Positions 8,006-17,260 of a stretch of DNA of 64,000 nucleotides are shown one piece after another. The notes under the pieces are model-generated. The model was not told the origin of the DNA, did no database searches, and saw only the letters and a list, made by a program, of their open reading frames with translations. This DNA is from SIG622 sp045652245 (lineage in GTDB: Bacteria > Bacillota > Clostridia > Oscillospirales > CAG-382): the NCBI GenBank assembly GCA_045652245.1, contig JAZRTY010000033.1, positions 124,001-188,000 of the forward strand, given 5' to 3'. The position numbers and the translations under genes were made by a program. Within the stretch, counting starts at the first letter, position 1, and every line of letters starts with the position of its first letter.

Positions 8006-8461
8006 TTGAAACTTATTAACGATATAATTAGCAACCTTCCACTTGTTGCTGCATTTCTTGCCTGGTTTATTGCTCAGATTATAAAGCTGTTTTTTGATCT
8101 TATCCAAAATAAAAGAATAAAGCTTTCTCTCCTTGTCTCATCTGGAGGAATGCCCAGCTCACATACCTCTTCTGTTTGTGCCTTAACGACAGTAATCGGT
8201 ATTCAGAACGGAGTCGCATCACAATTATTTGCAATAGCCTTCGTTTTCAGTATTATTGTAATGTACGATGCCATGGGTGTAAGGCGGGAAACCGGCAAGC
8301 ATTCGGAAATTCTTAACAACCTGATAAATGACATTCTTGACTACAAGCCCGAGTATTTCCAGAAGAATCTCAAGGAACTTGTCGGACACACACCATTTCA
8401 GGTTTTATGTGGTGCGATATTGGGAGTCGTTACTGCTATTATTTTGAATAATATTTATTAG
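8006..8461 (+). CDS. Divergent PAP2 family membrane protein (YuiD/DUF212)
   Basis: 151 residues, four to five membrane helices. The phosphatase-like motifs of the divergent PAP2 family are clear: SSGGMPSSHTSSV and, after a helix, YDAMGVRRETGKHSEILN. It may act on a lipid phosphate; its position right behind ispA suggests polyprenyl phosphate metabolism, but that is inference. Starts with TTG at 8006, with AAGGAG overlapping the end of ispA. A terminator follows, so this is the last gene of the nusB operon. Confidence 0.85.
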   Translation: MKLINDIISNLPLVAAFLAWFIAQIIKLFFDLIQNKRIKLSLLVSSGGMPSSHTSSVCALTTVIGIQNGVASQLFAIAFVFSIIVMYDAMGVRRETGKHSEILNNLINDILDYKPEYFQKNLKELVGHTPFQVLCGAILGVVTAIILNNIY

Positions 8462-8484
8462 TTTTATATTTTAAACTCAATGCC

Positions 8485-8517
8485 ACCACCACGGATTTTT
8501 AACTGTGGTGGTCTTTT
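8485..8517 (+). terminator. Terminator of the nusB operon
   Basis: 8-bp stem ACCACCAC / GTGGTGGT (8485-8492, 8505-8512), 12-base loop, then CTTTTACTTTT. Confidence 0.75.
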
Positions 8518-8660
8518 ACTTTTGTCAATATGTTATATAACTTAAGAAGCAGACAGATTGCATAGAAATTACACAATTATTTCAAAATACTATTATTGAA
8601 TGAATAATATACCTGAAATTACAAAGTCTATAGATAGATTTTAAAACAGGAGGTAATTAT

Positions 8661-9326
8661 ATGTTTAAACACGAAAAAATGCTTTTTCATCCGGTAGGTG
8701 TCGAAAAACCGAATCCTCAATATGCTGTACTGCTTCAGGAACAGCTCGGTGGTGGAAACGGTGAAATGAAAGCTGCTATGCAATATATGTCACAGAGCTT
8801 TCGTATCAAGGACCCTGAAATCAAAGATTTGTTTCTTGATATAGCAGCCGAGGAACTCGGTCATATGGAAATGGTTGCTCAAACCATAAATTTACTCAAC
8901 GGCCATGATGTAGATGCAACGCAGGTACAGGCAGGAGAAATACAAACTCACGTTCTTTTAGGTCTGAATCCAGGTCTTATAAATTCATCCGGCTACTCCT
9001 GGACAGGTGATTATGTAACAGTAACAGGAGATTTGTGTGCAGATATCCTCAGTAACATTGCATCAGAGCAGCGTGCAAAGGTAGTATATGAATATCTATA
9101 CCGCCAGATTAACGATAAAAAAGTAAGAGAAACAATAGATTTTCTCCTGAATCGTGAAGAAGCACACAACCAGATGTTCAGTGATGCCTTCAATAAAGTC
9201 CAAAACAGCAGTTCAAACAGAGATTTCGGAACAACGAAGGCTGCTAAAATGTACTTTTCCCTTTCAGACCCCGGCCCGAATACCTTTGCAAATAATGAAA
9301 CGGTTGCCCCGTCTTTTAATAAGTAA
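8661..9326 (+). CDS. Manganese catalase family protein (CotJC-like)
   Basis: 221 residues, ferritin-like four-helix bundle of the Mn-catalase family. Expected di-manganese ligands are visible: LLQEQLGG (Glu), a second Glu/His pair in AAEELGHMEMV, a Glu in SEQRAKVVYE and NREEAHNQMF. Mn catalases turn hydrogen peroxide into water and oxygen; spore-coat relatives (CotJC) are also in this family. Length is between CotJC (about 190) and full catalases (about 270), so a spore role is possible. AGGAGG precedes the ATG; the gene is alone between two terminators. Confidence 0.87.
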   Translation: MFKHEKMLFHPVGVEKPNPQYAVLLQEQLGGGNGEMKAAMQYMSQSFRIKDPEIKDLFLDIAAEELGHMEMVAQTINLLNGHDVDATQVQAGEIQTHVLLGLNPGLINSSGYSWTGDYVTVTGDLCADILSNIASEQRAKVVYEYLYRQINDKKVRETIDFLLNREEAHNQMFSDAFNKVQNSSSNRDFGTTKAAKMYFSLSDPGPNTFANNETVAPSFNK

Positions 9327-9345
9327 GAATATAGTTATTTTAAAA

Positions 9346-9385
9346 GCCTCAGAATCAAATTTGATTCTGAGGCCGTTACATTTTT
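9346..9385. terminator. Hairpin terminator between convergent genes
   Basis: 13-bp perfect stem GCCTCAGAATCAA / TTGATTCTGAGGC (9346-9358, 9361-9373); T-run at 9380-9385 on the plus strand. Probably serves the catalase gene, perhaps both directions. Confidence 0.8.
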
Positions 9386-9402
9386 TATGTAATATCAAAT
9401 TA

Positions 9403-10239
9403 TTACTCAAGTTGTTCTCTTCGCACCTGCTGTCTGTCCCCTGTCCTCGGGCAATAATATTGAGCTTTTTCATTATCCGAATGTTCAAGTCTGTAAGTCT
9501 CATCACCAATTACAAGTGATTCAGGGAATCTAAAGCCTTTTGGAGAATCTGACGAACCACCACCGGAGCCTGATTCCGGTTCAGACGGCATGTTTAGCCT
9601 CCTAATTCGTTCCATTCTAAGATCTTCTGCTAAATTTCTGAGTGCTTCGCCTGAGAAAAATGAGAAGAAAAAGCTTGTTACAAAATGAAAGCAATTCCAT
9701 GCAATATAGGTAATCTGACAAAATAAAAGTGCAAAGAATACAAAATAAAGAAGGCTGCCATTTCGAGGTTCGGCAAGACCTATCAATCTTCCGAGCAGTT
9801 CAAATCCCTGACCGATAATCATTCCTATACCCAAACTTTTAATATATCTTAACCACATATATCTTACAACATAAAACCCAAACATTTTCCAAAAAACAAA
9901 AGTACGAAAAATCAAGGCTGCTATAAAAGGTAATGTGAAAAAAAGAATAAGCTCAATAGCCATTTCATCAAGATACTGTAAATTATAAAGAAAATACATT
10001 GGTAAAGAATAATATGCTTCTTCAACAAACGGGTTTCCTGCAAAAAACAGGAATCCAAGTAATCTGCAAGTGTGAGTCCAATGTGCAGTCTTAAAATTAC
10101 ACAATTCCCCTATTACGACATCAGATTCCTTGGCATATTTGGGGAATGTAAGAAAATTAAGATAATAAAGTCCCGTTCCAACTAAAGCAACAGCTGCTGC
10201 AATTAAAAGTCTAAAAATAAAATCCAGTGAAAAAGTCAT
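9403..10239 (-). CDS. Polytopic membrane protein with charged C-terminal tail, unknown
   Basis: 278 residues. About six hydrophobic helices fill residues 5-200, with aromatic-rich loops. A charged segment follows (RNLAEDLRMERIRRLNM), then a Ser/Gly-rich linker (SGSGGGSSD) and a small soluble end (about residues 230-278) containing YYCPRTGDRQQVRREQ. I do not recognise the family. GGAGG precedes the ATG (GGAGGACTTATATG on the coding strand). It stands alone between the catalase and tRNA-Leu. The soluble tail could be a small regulatory or binding module, but nothing in the sequence shows what it binds. Confidence 0.65.
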   Translation of the reverse strand: MTFSLDFIFRLLIAAAVALVGTGLYYLNFLTFPKYAKESDVVIGELCNFKTAHWTHTCRLLGFLFFAGNPFVEEAYYSLPMYFLYNLQYLDEMAIELILFFTLPFIAALIFRTFVFWKMFGFYVVRYMWLRYIKSLGIGMIIGQGFELLGRLIGLAEPRNGSLLYFVFFALLFCQITYIAWNCFHFVTSFFFSFFSGEALRNLAEDLRMERIRRLNMPSEPESGSGGGSSDSPKGFRFPESLVIGDETYRLEHSDNEKAQYYCPRTGDRQQVRREQLE

Positions 10240-10375
10240 ATAAGTCCTCCGATATAATGAAATAAAAATATTTCAAAACTGGAAATCAGCATTCGATATT
10301 TTATCGGCATTTCGCCACAGTACGAATGTTCATAACGTGTCAATGTTTAACGCGTGAACAAAAATTGAAATAAAA

Positions 10376-10409
10376 TAAGAACCTCGGTACGCGATAATGC
10401 GTGTCGAGG
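10376..10409 (-). terminator. Terminator of tRNA-Leu
   Basis: 11-bp stem (10382-10392 with 10399-10409, two G-T pairs, loop GATAAT); on the minus strand it is followed by TTCTTATTTT. Confidence 0.7.
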
Positions 10410-10417
10410 CTCTCGAC

Positions 10418-10504
10418 TGGTGCGGGTAGCAGGACTTGAACCTGTACAGTATTGCTACCACTAGAACCTGAATCTAGCGCGTCTGCCAATTCCGCCATAC
10501 CCGC
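10418..10504 (-). tRNA. tRNA-Leu (anticodon CAG)
   Basis: Minus-strand cloverleaf with long variable arm. Acceptor GCGGGTA (10504-10498) pairs with TACCCGC; discriminator A and an encoded CCA (10420-10418) follow. D-arm GGCGGAATTGGCAGACGC; anticodon stem CTAGA / TCTAG around loop TTCAGGT, so the anticodon is CAG, reading CUG. T-arm loop TTCAAGT with four clear T-stem pairs (the outer pair looks like A-C). A TATAAT lies just upstream at 10516-10511. Confidence 0.95.
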
Positions 10505-10550
10505 ATATCAATTATACTGTCTGTATTCATAATACAAACATCAAATTATC

Positions 10551-10581
10551 CAGGTTGGTAAAGTGCTGTTTTACCAACCTG
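10551..10581. repeat. 12-bp inverted repeat between DUF815 gene and tRNA-Leu
   Basis: Perfect palindromic arms CAGGTTGGTAAA / TTTACCAACCTG around a 7-base loop. It lies about 60 bp behind the DUF815 stop. The flank on the minus strand is only moderately T-rich (GATAATTTGATGTTTG), so a terminator role for the ilv operon is likely but not certain. Confidence 0.6.
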
Positions 10582-10643
10582 AAAATTATGTATTTATTTT
10601 ATCACATATTTTGAAAATAGTCAAGATATTTTCAAAAAATAAA

Positions 10644-11843
10644 TTAAATCTTTGTAAGAAGTCTGTCTATATATTGTCTCGCAGCACGTGCAGAACGTCC
10701 ACCACGTTCAAGTGCGTACCTTTCAGCACCAAATTCAAGCTCATCTGCGCTGATTTCAATGCCATTATCACTTGCAAGATGGCGAACAATATCGAGATAT
10801 GTATTCTTATCGGGCTTTTGAAAGTTAACTCTTATTCCGAAGCGTTCAGAAAGCGATATAAGTTCCTGCATTGTATCGTTACGATGCACATCATCACCGT
10901 CTCTGTCAGAGAAACTCTCTTTAACAAGGTGACGTCTGTTGCTTGTTGCGTAAATTACAACATTTTTTGTTTTTGCAGAAACCGAGCCTTCAAGAATAGC
11001 TTTAAGTGAACTGTAATTATCATCGTCCTTCTTAAAGGACAAGTCATCGATAAACAGTATAAACTTGAGTGGATTACTGCCAAGTTCATCGAGAATTGCC
11101 GGTATTTCACGCAGCTGTTCCTTTCGTACTTCTATAATACGAAGTCCCATATTATAATACTCGTTAACAACTGCTTTAATAGTCGAGGACTTACCCGTTC
11201 CTGCGTCACCTGTAAGAAGAATGTTCGCAGCAGGCTTACCGGAAAGAAGCGCAAGTGTATTATCAATTATAATCTTCTGCTCATCTTTATAATCAATAAG
11301 TTCGGAAAGCCTTGTAGAATCGGGATTTATAACAGGAATAATAGTATTATCACTTCCAATGTAGAACATATGGTAATTTGTGTAGATGCCGTAACCGTAT
11401 TTTTGAATATTATTTACTCTGTTAAAATACTCGTCTTTAATATTGGATTTTTTAACTGTAAATTTCGGCAAAAAGTCATACTTCTTCAGACTATCTAAAA
11501 TCAGGTCATCCGAAGATAAATCAGCAATTTCCTGAAGAATATCAAGCTCACGATTAACAGTAAAAAGCATTTCATCTTTTACAAAAACACCCTTACCAAC
11601 GGTTGTAACATAAATGTTCTCATCGTAATTTACAATTCTCTGAATGTAATCTGAAAGATTATCTGAACCCGAATTAAACAACGTACTTACAAGATCAGCA
11701 TAAAGAGAAACAGCGTCACTTTCATCGCAAAAAGTATATTCAGAAAGATATTTCGTTAGCTTCTCAAGTACCTTGTCACAAAGTAGATTTCTGAAAATAG
11801 TGAGAGAATTTATCTTAATAAGTAATAATTTTAAATTTTCCAT
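10644..11843 (-). CDS. DUF815 family AAA-type ATPase
   Basis: 399 residues. N-terminal about 190 residues are helical and not recognisable; then a P-loop ATPase with Walker A GDAGTGKSS at residues 212-220, Walker B FILFIDDLSF near 251-260, a sensor ATSNRRHL, and a C-terminal lid (GGRSARAARQYIDRLL). The arrangement is that of DUF815, a family of AAA-like ATPases with no settled function. The ATG at 11843 is one base after the ilvD stop (TGATATG), so it is translationally coupled to ilvD; a longer reading into ilvD (to 11933) is rejected. Whether it has any link to branched-chain synthesis is unknown. Confidence 0.83.
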   Translation of the reverse strand: MENLKLLLIKINSLTIFRNLLCDKVLEKLTKYLSEYTFCDESDAVSLYADLVSTLFNSGSDNLSDYIQRIVNYDENIYVTTVGKGVFVKDEMLFTVNRELDILQEIADLSSDDLILDSLKKYDFLPKFTVKKSNIKDEYFNRVNNIQKYGYGIYTNYHMFYIGSDNTIIPVINPDSTRLSELIDYKDEQKIIIDNTLALLSGKPAANILLTGDAGTGKSSTIKAVVNEYYNMGLRIIEVRKEQLREIPAILDELGSNPLKFILFIDDLSFKKDDDNYSSLKAILEGSVSAKTKNVVIYATSNRRHLVKESFSDRDGDDVHRNDTMQELISLSERFGIRVNFQKPDKNTYLDIVRHLASDNGIEISADELEFGAERYALERGGRSARAARQYIDRLLTKI

Positions 11844-11844
11844 A

Positions 11845-13500
11845 TCAGTTAAGTATAGCCCCCGAAGCTCCGCTTGAAACGAGAGCTGCATAACGCTTAA
11901 GATATCCGGAGAGCTGTTTTTGCTTCGGAACAAACTTCTTCATTCTCAGTTCAAGCTCCTGTTCGGATACTTTTAGTTCAATCTTATTATTTGGAATATC
12001 AATACTGATAATATCCCCTTCTTCTACTACACCGATTACACCACCACTTGCAGCCTCTGGTGAAACGTGACCAATACAAGCACCACGAGTAGCGCCACTA
12101 AAACGACCGTCAGTAATAAGTGCAACACTGTTTCCAAGCCCCATGCCCATAATAGCAGAGGTAGGATTAAGCATTTCACGCATACCGGGACCACCCTTCG
12201 GGCCCTCATATCTGATAACTACAACATCACCCGGGTTAATTTTGCCGGCATTAATTGCAGCCTGCGCATCTTCCTCACATTCAAATACTCTTGCAGGACC
12301 TTCATGAACAAGCATTTCAGGCAAAACTGCAGAACGTTTAACAACACTTCCGTCAGGCGCAAGGTTACCACGAAGAACAGCAATTCCACCGGTTTCGGAG
12401 AAAGGATTTTCAATAGGTCTTATTACATCGTAATTTTTGTTTGTACAGTTTTCTATATTTTCGCCGACAGTTTTTGTAGTAACAGTAATGCAATCGGTTT
12501 TGAGCAAATTCTTTTTAGAGAGCTCATTCATAACGGCGTACACACCACCTGCCTCATCAAGCTCCTCCATATAAGTTCTTCCTGCCGGAGCCAAATGACA
12601 AAGATTCGGGGTCCTTGCACTGATTTCATTTGCAATATCAAGGTTTATTTCAATTCCGCATTCGTGAGCAATAGCAGGCAGATGAAGCATACTGTTAGTC
12701 GAACAACCAAGTGCCATATCAACAGTCAAAGCATTGTAGAATGCCTCTTTTGTCATAATATCACGTGGTTTTATATCTTTTTTTACAAGCTCCATTATTT
12801 GCATTCCTGCTCTTTTAGCAAGCTCAATTCTCTGAGAATATACAGCGGGGATTGTTCCGTTACCACGAAGTCCCATACCAAGGGCTTCCGTCAAACAGTT
12901 CATTGAATTCGCTGTATACATACCCGAACAGGAACCACAGGTCGGACAGGTTTTACATTCATATTCACAAAGCTTTTCTTCATCAATTTTTCCGGCATTA
13001 AACTGACCTACAGCTTCGGATATTGATGAAAAGCTTGTTTTTTGTCCGTCGATGTGACCTGCAAGCATAGGTCCGCCACTTACAAAAATTGTCGGAATAT
13101 TCAGACGCGCCGCAGCCATAAGAAGTCCCGGAACATTCTTATCACAGTTTGGCACCATAACAAGTGCATCAAAACCGTGAGCAAGAGCCATAGCCTCGGT
13201 TGAATCGGCTATAAGGTCACGTGTTACGAGTGAATACTTCATACCGGTGTGTCCCATTGCAATTCCGTCACAAACGGCAATTGCCGGAAAAACAATCGGA
13301 GTACCACCTGCCATAGCAACACCGAGCTTTACTGCGTCAACGATTTTATCAATATTTATGTGACCGGGTACAATTTCGTTATATGAGCTAACAATTCCTA
13401 TCATGGGTCTTTCTATTTCCTCATTTGTTAGACCAATAGCATGATATAAAGCTCTGTGAGGAGCGTTTTGTGTCCCCAATTTTAAAGAATCACTTTTCAT
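11845..13500 (-). CDS. ilvD: Dihydroxy-acid dehydratase
   Basis: 551 residues, full length. Fe-S/active-site motifs of IlvD: NCDKNVPGLLMAAARLN, CPTCGSCSGMYTANSMN, and near the end DGRFSGATRGACIGHVSPEA. It dehydrates 2,3-dihydroxy-isovalerate and -methylvalerate to the 2-keto acids of valine and isoleucine in the cytoplasm. Fourth ilv gene of the operon, 74 bp behind ilvC, with GGAGG just before the ATG. Its oxygen-labile cluster fits an anaerobe. Confidence 0.96.
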   Translation of the reverse strand: MKSDSLKLGTQNAPHRALYHAIGLTNEEIERPMIGIVSSYNEIVPGHINIDKIVDAVKLGVAMAGGTPIVFPAIAVCDGIAMGHTGMKYSLVTRDLIADSTEAMALAHGFDALVMVPNCDKNVPGLLMAAARLNIPTIFVSGGPMLAGHIDGQKTSFSSISEAVGQFNAGKIDEEKLCEYECKTCPTCGSCSGMYTANSMNCLTEALGMGLRGNGTIPAVYSQRIELAKRAGMQIMELVKKDIKPRDIMTKEAFYNALTVDMALGCSTNSMLHLPAIAHECGIEINLDIANEISARTPNLCHLAPAGRTYMEELDEAGGVYAVMNELSKKNLLKTDCITVTTKTVGENIENCTNKNYDVIRPIENPFSETGGIAVLRGNLAPDGSVVKRSAVLPEMLVHEGPARVFECEEDAQAAINAGKINPGDVVVIRYEGPKGGPGMREMLNPTSAIMGMGLGNSVALITDGRFSGATRGACIGHVSPEAASGGVIGVVEEGDIISIDIPNNKIELKVSEQELELRMKKFVPKQKQLSGYLKRYAALVSSGASGAILN

Positions 13501-13574
13501 TGTTTTCCTCCGTAAGAAAAGTTAATTATAGAATAAAAATTCAAGGGGAATGACAAGCATTCCCCTATTATAGA

Positions 13575-14591
13575 TTAGTTGTTGATGAGCTTTTCTTCAC
13601 CGTTCCAGCTGTAAAGCTTACGGATATCCTCTCCTACAACTTCAGAGGGGTGTTCAGATGCGATTTTACGCATTGCATTAAAGTGAACCTGAGAGCCTGC
13701 ATCAGACATATCAAGAAGGAAGTCCTTAGCAAAGGTACCGTCCTGAATGTCTTTCAGGATTTTCTTCATAGTCTTCTTTGTTTCCTCTGTGATAATCTTA
13801 GGACCTGTTATGTAATCACCGTACTCAGCAGTATTTGAAATAGAATATCTCATTCCAGCAAAGCCACTCTGATAGATAAGGTCAACAATAAGTTTCATTT
13901 CATGGATACATTCAAAGTAAGCGTTTCTGGGGTCATAGCCAGCCTCAACAAGTGTTTCAAAACCTGCCTGCATAAGAGCACAAACACCACCACAAAGAAC
14001 AGCCTGTTCACCAAAGAGGTCAGTTTCGGTCTCGGTTCTGAAGGTTGTTTCAAGAACACCTGCTCTGGCACCTCCGATACCGAGAGCATATGCAAGACCA
14101 ATGTCAAGTGCATCACCTGTTGCATCCTGATGAACAGCAACAAGACACGGAACACCCTTACCAACCTGATACTCACTTCTAACTGTGTGTCCGGGGCCCT
14201 TAGGCGCTACCATGATTACATTAACATTCTTCGGAGGCTTAATACATCCAAAGTGAATGTTAAAACCATGAGCAAACGCAAGTGTTTTACCCTCTGTAAG
14301 ATTAGGTTCAATGCTTTCCTTGTATAGCTGAGCCTGCTTTTCATCATTGATAAGAATCATAATAAGGTCAGCAACCTTTGCTGCTTCAAATGCTGTCATA
14401 ACCTTGAGTCCCTGGGCTTCTGCCTTTGCCCAACTCTTACTGCCTTCATAAAGACCAACAATTACGTTTACTCCACTATCCTTAAGGTTAAGTGCATGAG
14501 CATGTCCCTGTGAGCCGTAGCCTATAATCGCAACTGTCTTTCCATTGAGCTTTTGCAGGTCACAATCCTGCTGATAAAAAATTCTTGCCAT
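13575..14591 (-). CDS. ilvC: Ketol-acid reductoisomerase (class I)
   Basis: 338 residues, the short class I form. Rossmann motif GYGSQGHAHALNLKDSG, the cofactor-loop segment YEGSKSWAKAEAQG (Ser residues fit NADPH), VAPKGPGHTVRSEY, and the knotted C-terminal domain with the Mg2+ acidic residues (DLFGEQAVLCGG; FECIHEMKLIVDL). It converts acetolactate or acetohydroxybutyrate to the dihydroxy acids. Lies 32 bp after ilvN and 74 bp before ilvD. Confidence 0.97.
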   Translation of the reverse strand: MARIFYQQDCDLQKLNGKTVAIIGYGSQGHAHALNLKDSGVNVIVGLYEGSKSWAKAEAQGLKVMTAFEAAKVADLIMILINDEKQAQLYKESIEPNLTEGKTLAFAHGFNIHFGCIKPPKNVNVIMVAPKGPGHTVRSEYQVGKGVPCLVAVHQDATGDALDIGLAYALGIGGARAGVLETTFRTETETDLFGEQAVLCGGVCALMQAGFETLVEAGYDPRNAYFECIHEMKLIVDLIYQSGFAGMRYSISNTAEYGDYITGPKIITEETKKTMKKILKDIQDGTFAKDFLLDMSDAGSQVHFNAMRKIASEHPSEVVGEDIRKLYSWNGEEKLINN

Positions 14592-14623
14592 TTTTGTATA
14601 CCTCTCTTTTTAAAGTTTAAAAT

Positions 14624-15130
14624 TTATAAATATGAAACACGTCTTATACTGGTCGCACCTTTTTCAAGGCAGACAACACCGGTCCTACATATTTCAATAA
14701 TTGTATAGTCCTTCATAAGGCTTATAAAATCGTCAATTCTTTTACTGTCAGCGGTAAGCTGAAACATCATGCTGTCCCTTGTGTAATCAACAATTTGAGC
14801 ATTAAAAGCATCAGCTGCGGCACGGACGTCTTCTCTGTTTTTAGGATTATTTTCCATTTTTATGAGCAAAAGCTCACTGCTGATAGTATCGTCAGAGCTG
14901 AGCTCCTTAATGGAATATACATCCGATAGCTTATAAAGCTGTTCGATAAGCTGGTTTTTTGTTGTCTCCTCACCCTCCGAAATGACTGTAATTCTTGAAT
15001 AATCCGGAGATTCGGTTTCGCTAACTGTAAGTGAATTAATATTAAATTGTCTTCGTCTGAACATACTTGTAACCCGATTAAGTACTCCTGATTGGTTATT
15101 TACAAGAACTGCTACCGTAAATCTCTTCAC
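14624..15130 (-). CDS. ilvN: Acetolactate synthase small (regulatory) subunit
   Basis: 168 residues: N-terminal ACT domain (residues about 3-75; FTVAVLVNNQSGVLNRVTSM) that binds the feedback inhibitor valine, and a C-terminal ALS-small domain. GVLNRV is the typical effector-site segment. It raises activity of IlvB and gives it valine sensitivity. Its ATG lies 2 bp after the ilvB stop, so the subunits are coupled. Confidence 0.95.
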   Translation of the reverse strand: MKRFTVAVLVNNQSGVLNRVTSMFRRRQFNINSLTVSETESPDYSRITVISEGEETTKNQLIEQLYKLSDVYSIKELSSDDTISSELLLIKMENNPKNREDVRAAADAFNAQIVDYTRDSMMFQLTADSKRIDDFISLMKDYTIIEICRTGVVCLEKGATSIRRVSYL

Positions 15131-15132
15131 TG

Positions 15133-16800
15133 TCAGTCACCTACCTTTACAATTATATCATCCATCGAACCTCCCGGAGGAAGCATCGGAAGCACAAACT
15201 CATCCTTGTCAATTAAACACTCAATAAGATAAACACCATCATATGCAACTGCATTCTTCAATGCAGTATCAAGTTTATCCAAGCTATCAACTCTTTCGCC
15301 ACCTGCTCCAAAAGCACCTGCAAGAAGAACAAAATCTGTCTTACGCTCAAGAACAGTGTTAGAATAATGCCCTTCAAAGAAAAGCGTCTGCCATTGACGT
15401 ACCATTCCGAGAACACCGTTATTCATGAGTAAAATAACAAGCGGTACATTATTTGTAACAGCAGTTGCAAGCTCGGCAAGACACATTCCAAAGCTTCCGT
15501 CACCCGTTACAAGCACAGTTCTTTCTCCCGTGCCGAAATAAGCTCCGATTGCAGCCCCCATTCCAAACCCCATTGTTCCAAGACCGCCACTTGAAATAAA
15601 TTTTCTTGGCTTGGAAAATTCAGCATTTTGTGCAGTCCACATCTGATGCTGACCAACATCTGTTGCAATTGGTGTGTTTTCGTTTGTAAATCTGTTAAGA
15701 GTCTTTATAATGTTCTTTGGTGTAAAATCGCTATTTTCTATGCTGGCTTTAAGCTCGTCATGTTTATATTTATTTACCTCTTTTTTCCAGGCGTCATTAC
15801 TGCGCTTTTTAATAAGAGGCAAGAGCCTTTGCAGTGTCAGCTTAAGATCTCCTCTCATTGCGTGAGTATCGGTTATATTTTTCGATAACTCCGCACCGTC
15901 AACATCTATATGTACAATTTTTGCTTTTCTGGAAAATTTTGATTTATCACCCGTTACCCTGTCATTGAATCTTGTCCCAAGTGCAATTATGCAGTCAGCA
16001 TTATGCATCGAAACAGAACAGGCATAGTGACCATGCATCCCTTGCATTCCAAGATATCTTTCGTTATCTGTCGGAATACCCGATATACCCATCATTGAAC
16101 ACCCAATCGGAGCGTCAAGCTTATCAGCGAGACTTAACATTTCCTCCTGTGCGTTCGAGTTAATAAGACCCCCTCCAAAATAAATGAACGGCTTTTTTGA
16201 TTCATTTATACATTTGGCAGCTGCTTCTATTCTAATATCCTTTGCCGGGAATTTTTCTTCAGGAACGACAACCGGCTTTGGTTCATACTCACATTTTGAA
16301 ATCTGAATATCCTTAGGAATATCAATAAGCACAGGACCGGGCCGACCTGACATTGCAACAACAAATGCTTCACGAATCGTATCCTGGAGCTTCTCAATTG
16401 AAGTAACAAAATAATTGTGCTTTGTTATAGGTAAAGTAATTCCTGTAATATCTATTTCCTGAAAACTGTCAGAGCCAATAAGAGATCTCATAACATTGCC
16501 TGTAATAGCAATCATGGGAACAGAATCAAGATAAGCAGTAGCAATACCGGTTACAAGATTTGTAGCACCGGGACCTGAGGTTGCAATTACAACACCGGGT
16601 TTTCCTGTAGCTCTTGCGTAACCGTCTGCTGCATGCGAAGCTCCTTGCTCGTGAGCTGTCAGAATATGCTTTATTTCATCTTGGTACTTATAAAGAGAGT
16701 CATATACATTAATAATCTGCCCACCCGGATAACCAAAAACTACTTCACAGCCCTGGTCAATAAGGGTCCTGACAATTATATCAGCGCCTGAAAGTAACAT
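15133..16800 (-). CDS. ilvB: Acetolactate synthase large (catalytic) subunit
   Basis: 555 residues, a thiamine-diphosphate enzyme. The catalytic Glu is in AHEQGASHAADGYARATG; VFGYPGGQIINVYD and SGPGATNLVTGIATAY are family motifs; the ThDP/Mg2+ site is GDGSFGMCLAELATAVTNN. Biosynthetic (AHAS) rather than catabolic type, judged by the paired ilvN. It joins two pyruvate molecules, or pyruvate and 2-ketobutyrate, to start valine or isoleucine synthesis. 44 bp after ridA. Confidence 0.96.
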   Translation of the reverse strand: MLLSGADIIVRTLIDQGCEVVFGYPGGQIINVYDSLYKYQDEIKHILTAHEQGASHAADGYARATGKPGVVIATSGPGATNLVTGIATAYLDSVPMIAITGNVMRSLIGSDSFQEIDITGITLPITKHNYFVTSIEKLQDTIREAFVVAMSGRPGPVLIDIPKDIQISKCEYEPKPVVVPEEKFPAKDIRIEAAAKCINESKKPFIYFGGGLINSNAQEEMLSLADKLDAPIGCSMMGISGIPTDNERYLGMQGMHGHYACSVSMHNADCIIALGTRFNDRVTGDKSKFSRKAKIVHIDVDGAELSKNITDTHAMRGDLKLTLQRLLPLIKKRSNDAWKKEVNKYKHDELKASIENSDFTPKNIIKTLNRFTNENTPIATDVGQHQMWTAQNAEFSKPRKFISSGGLGTMGFGMGAAIGAYFGTGERTVLVTGDGSFGMCLAELATAVTNNVPLVILLMNNGVLGMVRQWQTLFFEGHYSNTVLERKTDFVLLAGAFGAGGERVDSLDKLDTALKNAVAYDGVYLIECLIDKDEFVLPMLPPGGSMDDIIVKVGD

Positions 16801-16844
16801 AGAATAACTAACCTTTCTGGATCATAGTAAAAATATAGAAAAAA

Positions 16845-17219
16845 TTAAAGTTCACAAACCACTTCAATTTCAACAAGAGCATTTTTAGGAAGTTGCTTTA
16901 CGGCAACACAAGAACGAGCAGGCTTTGAAACAAAATACTCTTCATATACAGTATTAAAATCTGAAAAGCTATCCATATCCGTAAGATAGCAAACTGTTTT
17001 GACAACATTATCAAAAGAGATACCTGCACTTGCAAAAATTTCAGATAAATTCGCACATATGACTCGTGTTTGTTCTTCAACAGTTGTTTGTTCAATTTTC
17101 CCACTCGAAGGATTAATTGCAATCTGACCGGAAGTAAAAAGAAAATCGCCCGAAATAATTGCTTGAGAATATGGACCTATTGCTTCAGGTGCATTTTTAG
17201 AATATACTACTTTTGCCAT
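16845..17219 (-). CDS. ridA: RidA family enamine/imine deaminase
   Basis: 124 residues, trimeric YjgF/RidA fold. The signature arginine is Arg102 (KPARSCVAV) and the paired Glu is in VEIEVV at the end; GPYSQAI and TSGQIAINP are typical. RidA hydrolyses reactive 2-aminoacrylate and related enamines made by PLP enzymes such as threonine dehydratase, which protects branched-chain and other PLP enzymes. First gene after the ilv leader, so it is made with IlvB/N/C/D. Confidence 0.93.
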   Translation of the reverse strand: MAKVVYSKNAPEAIGPYSQAIISGDFLFTSGQIAINPSSGKIEQTTVEEQTRVICANLSEIFASAGISFDNVVKTVCYLTDMDSFSDFNTVYEEYFVSKPARSCVAVKQLPKNALVEIEVVCEL

Positions 17220-17260
17220 AAAGTAATCGCCTCTACATTAAAGTTTTCTGAAATAAACAT

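Noticed and set aside
12067..12906. 279-codon plus-strand frame
   Set aside because: Lies wholly opposite ilvD; composition is that of antisense to a well-conserved gene, with no binding site or family pattern.
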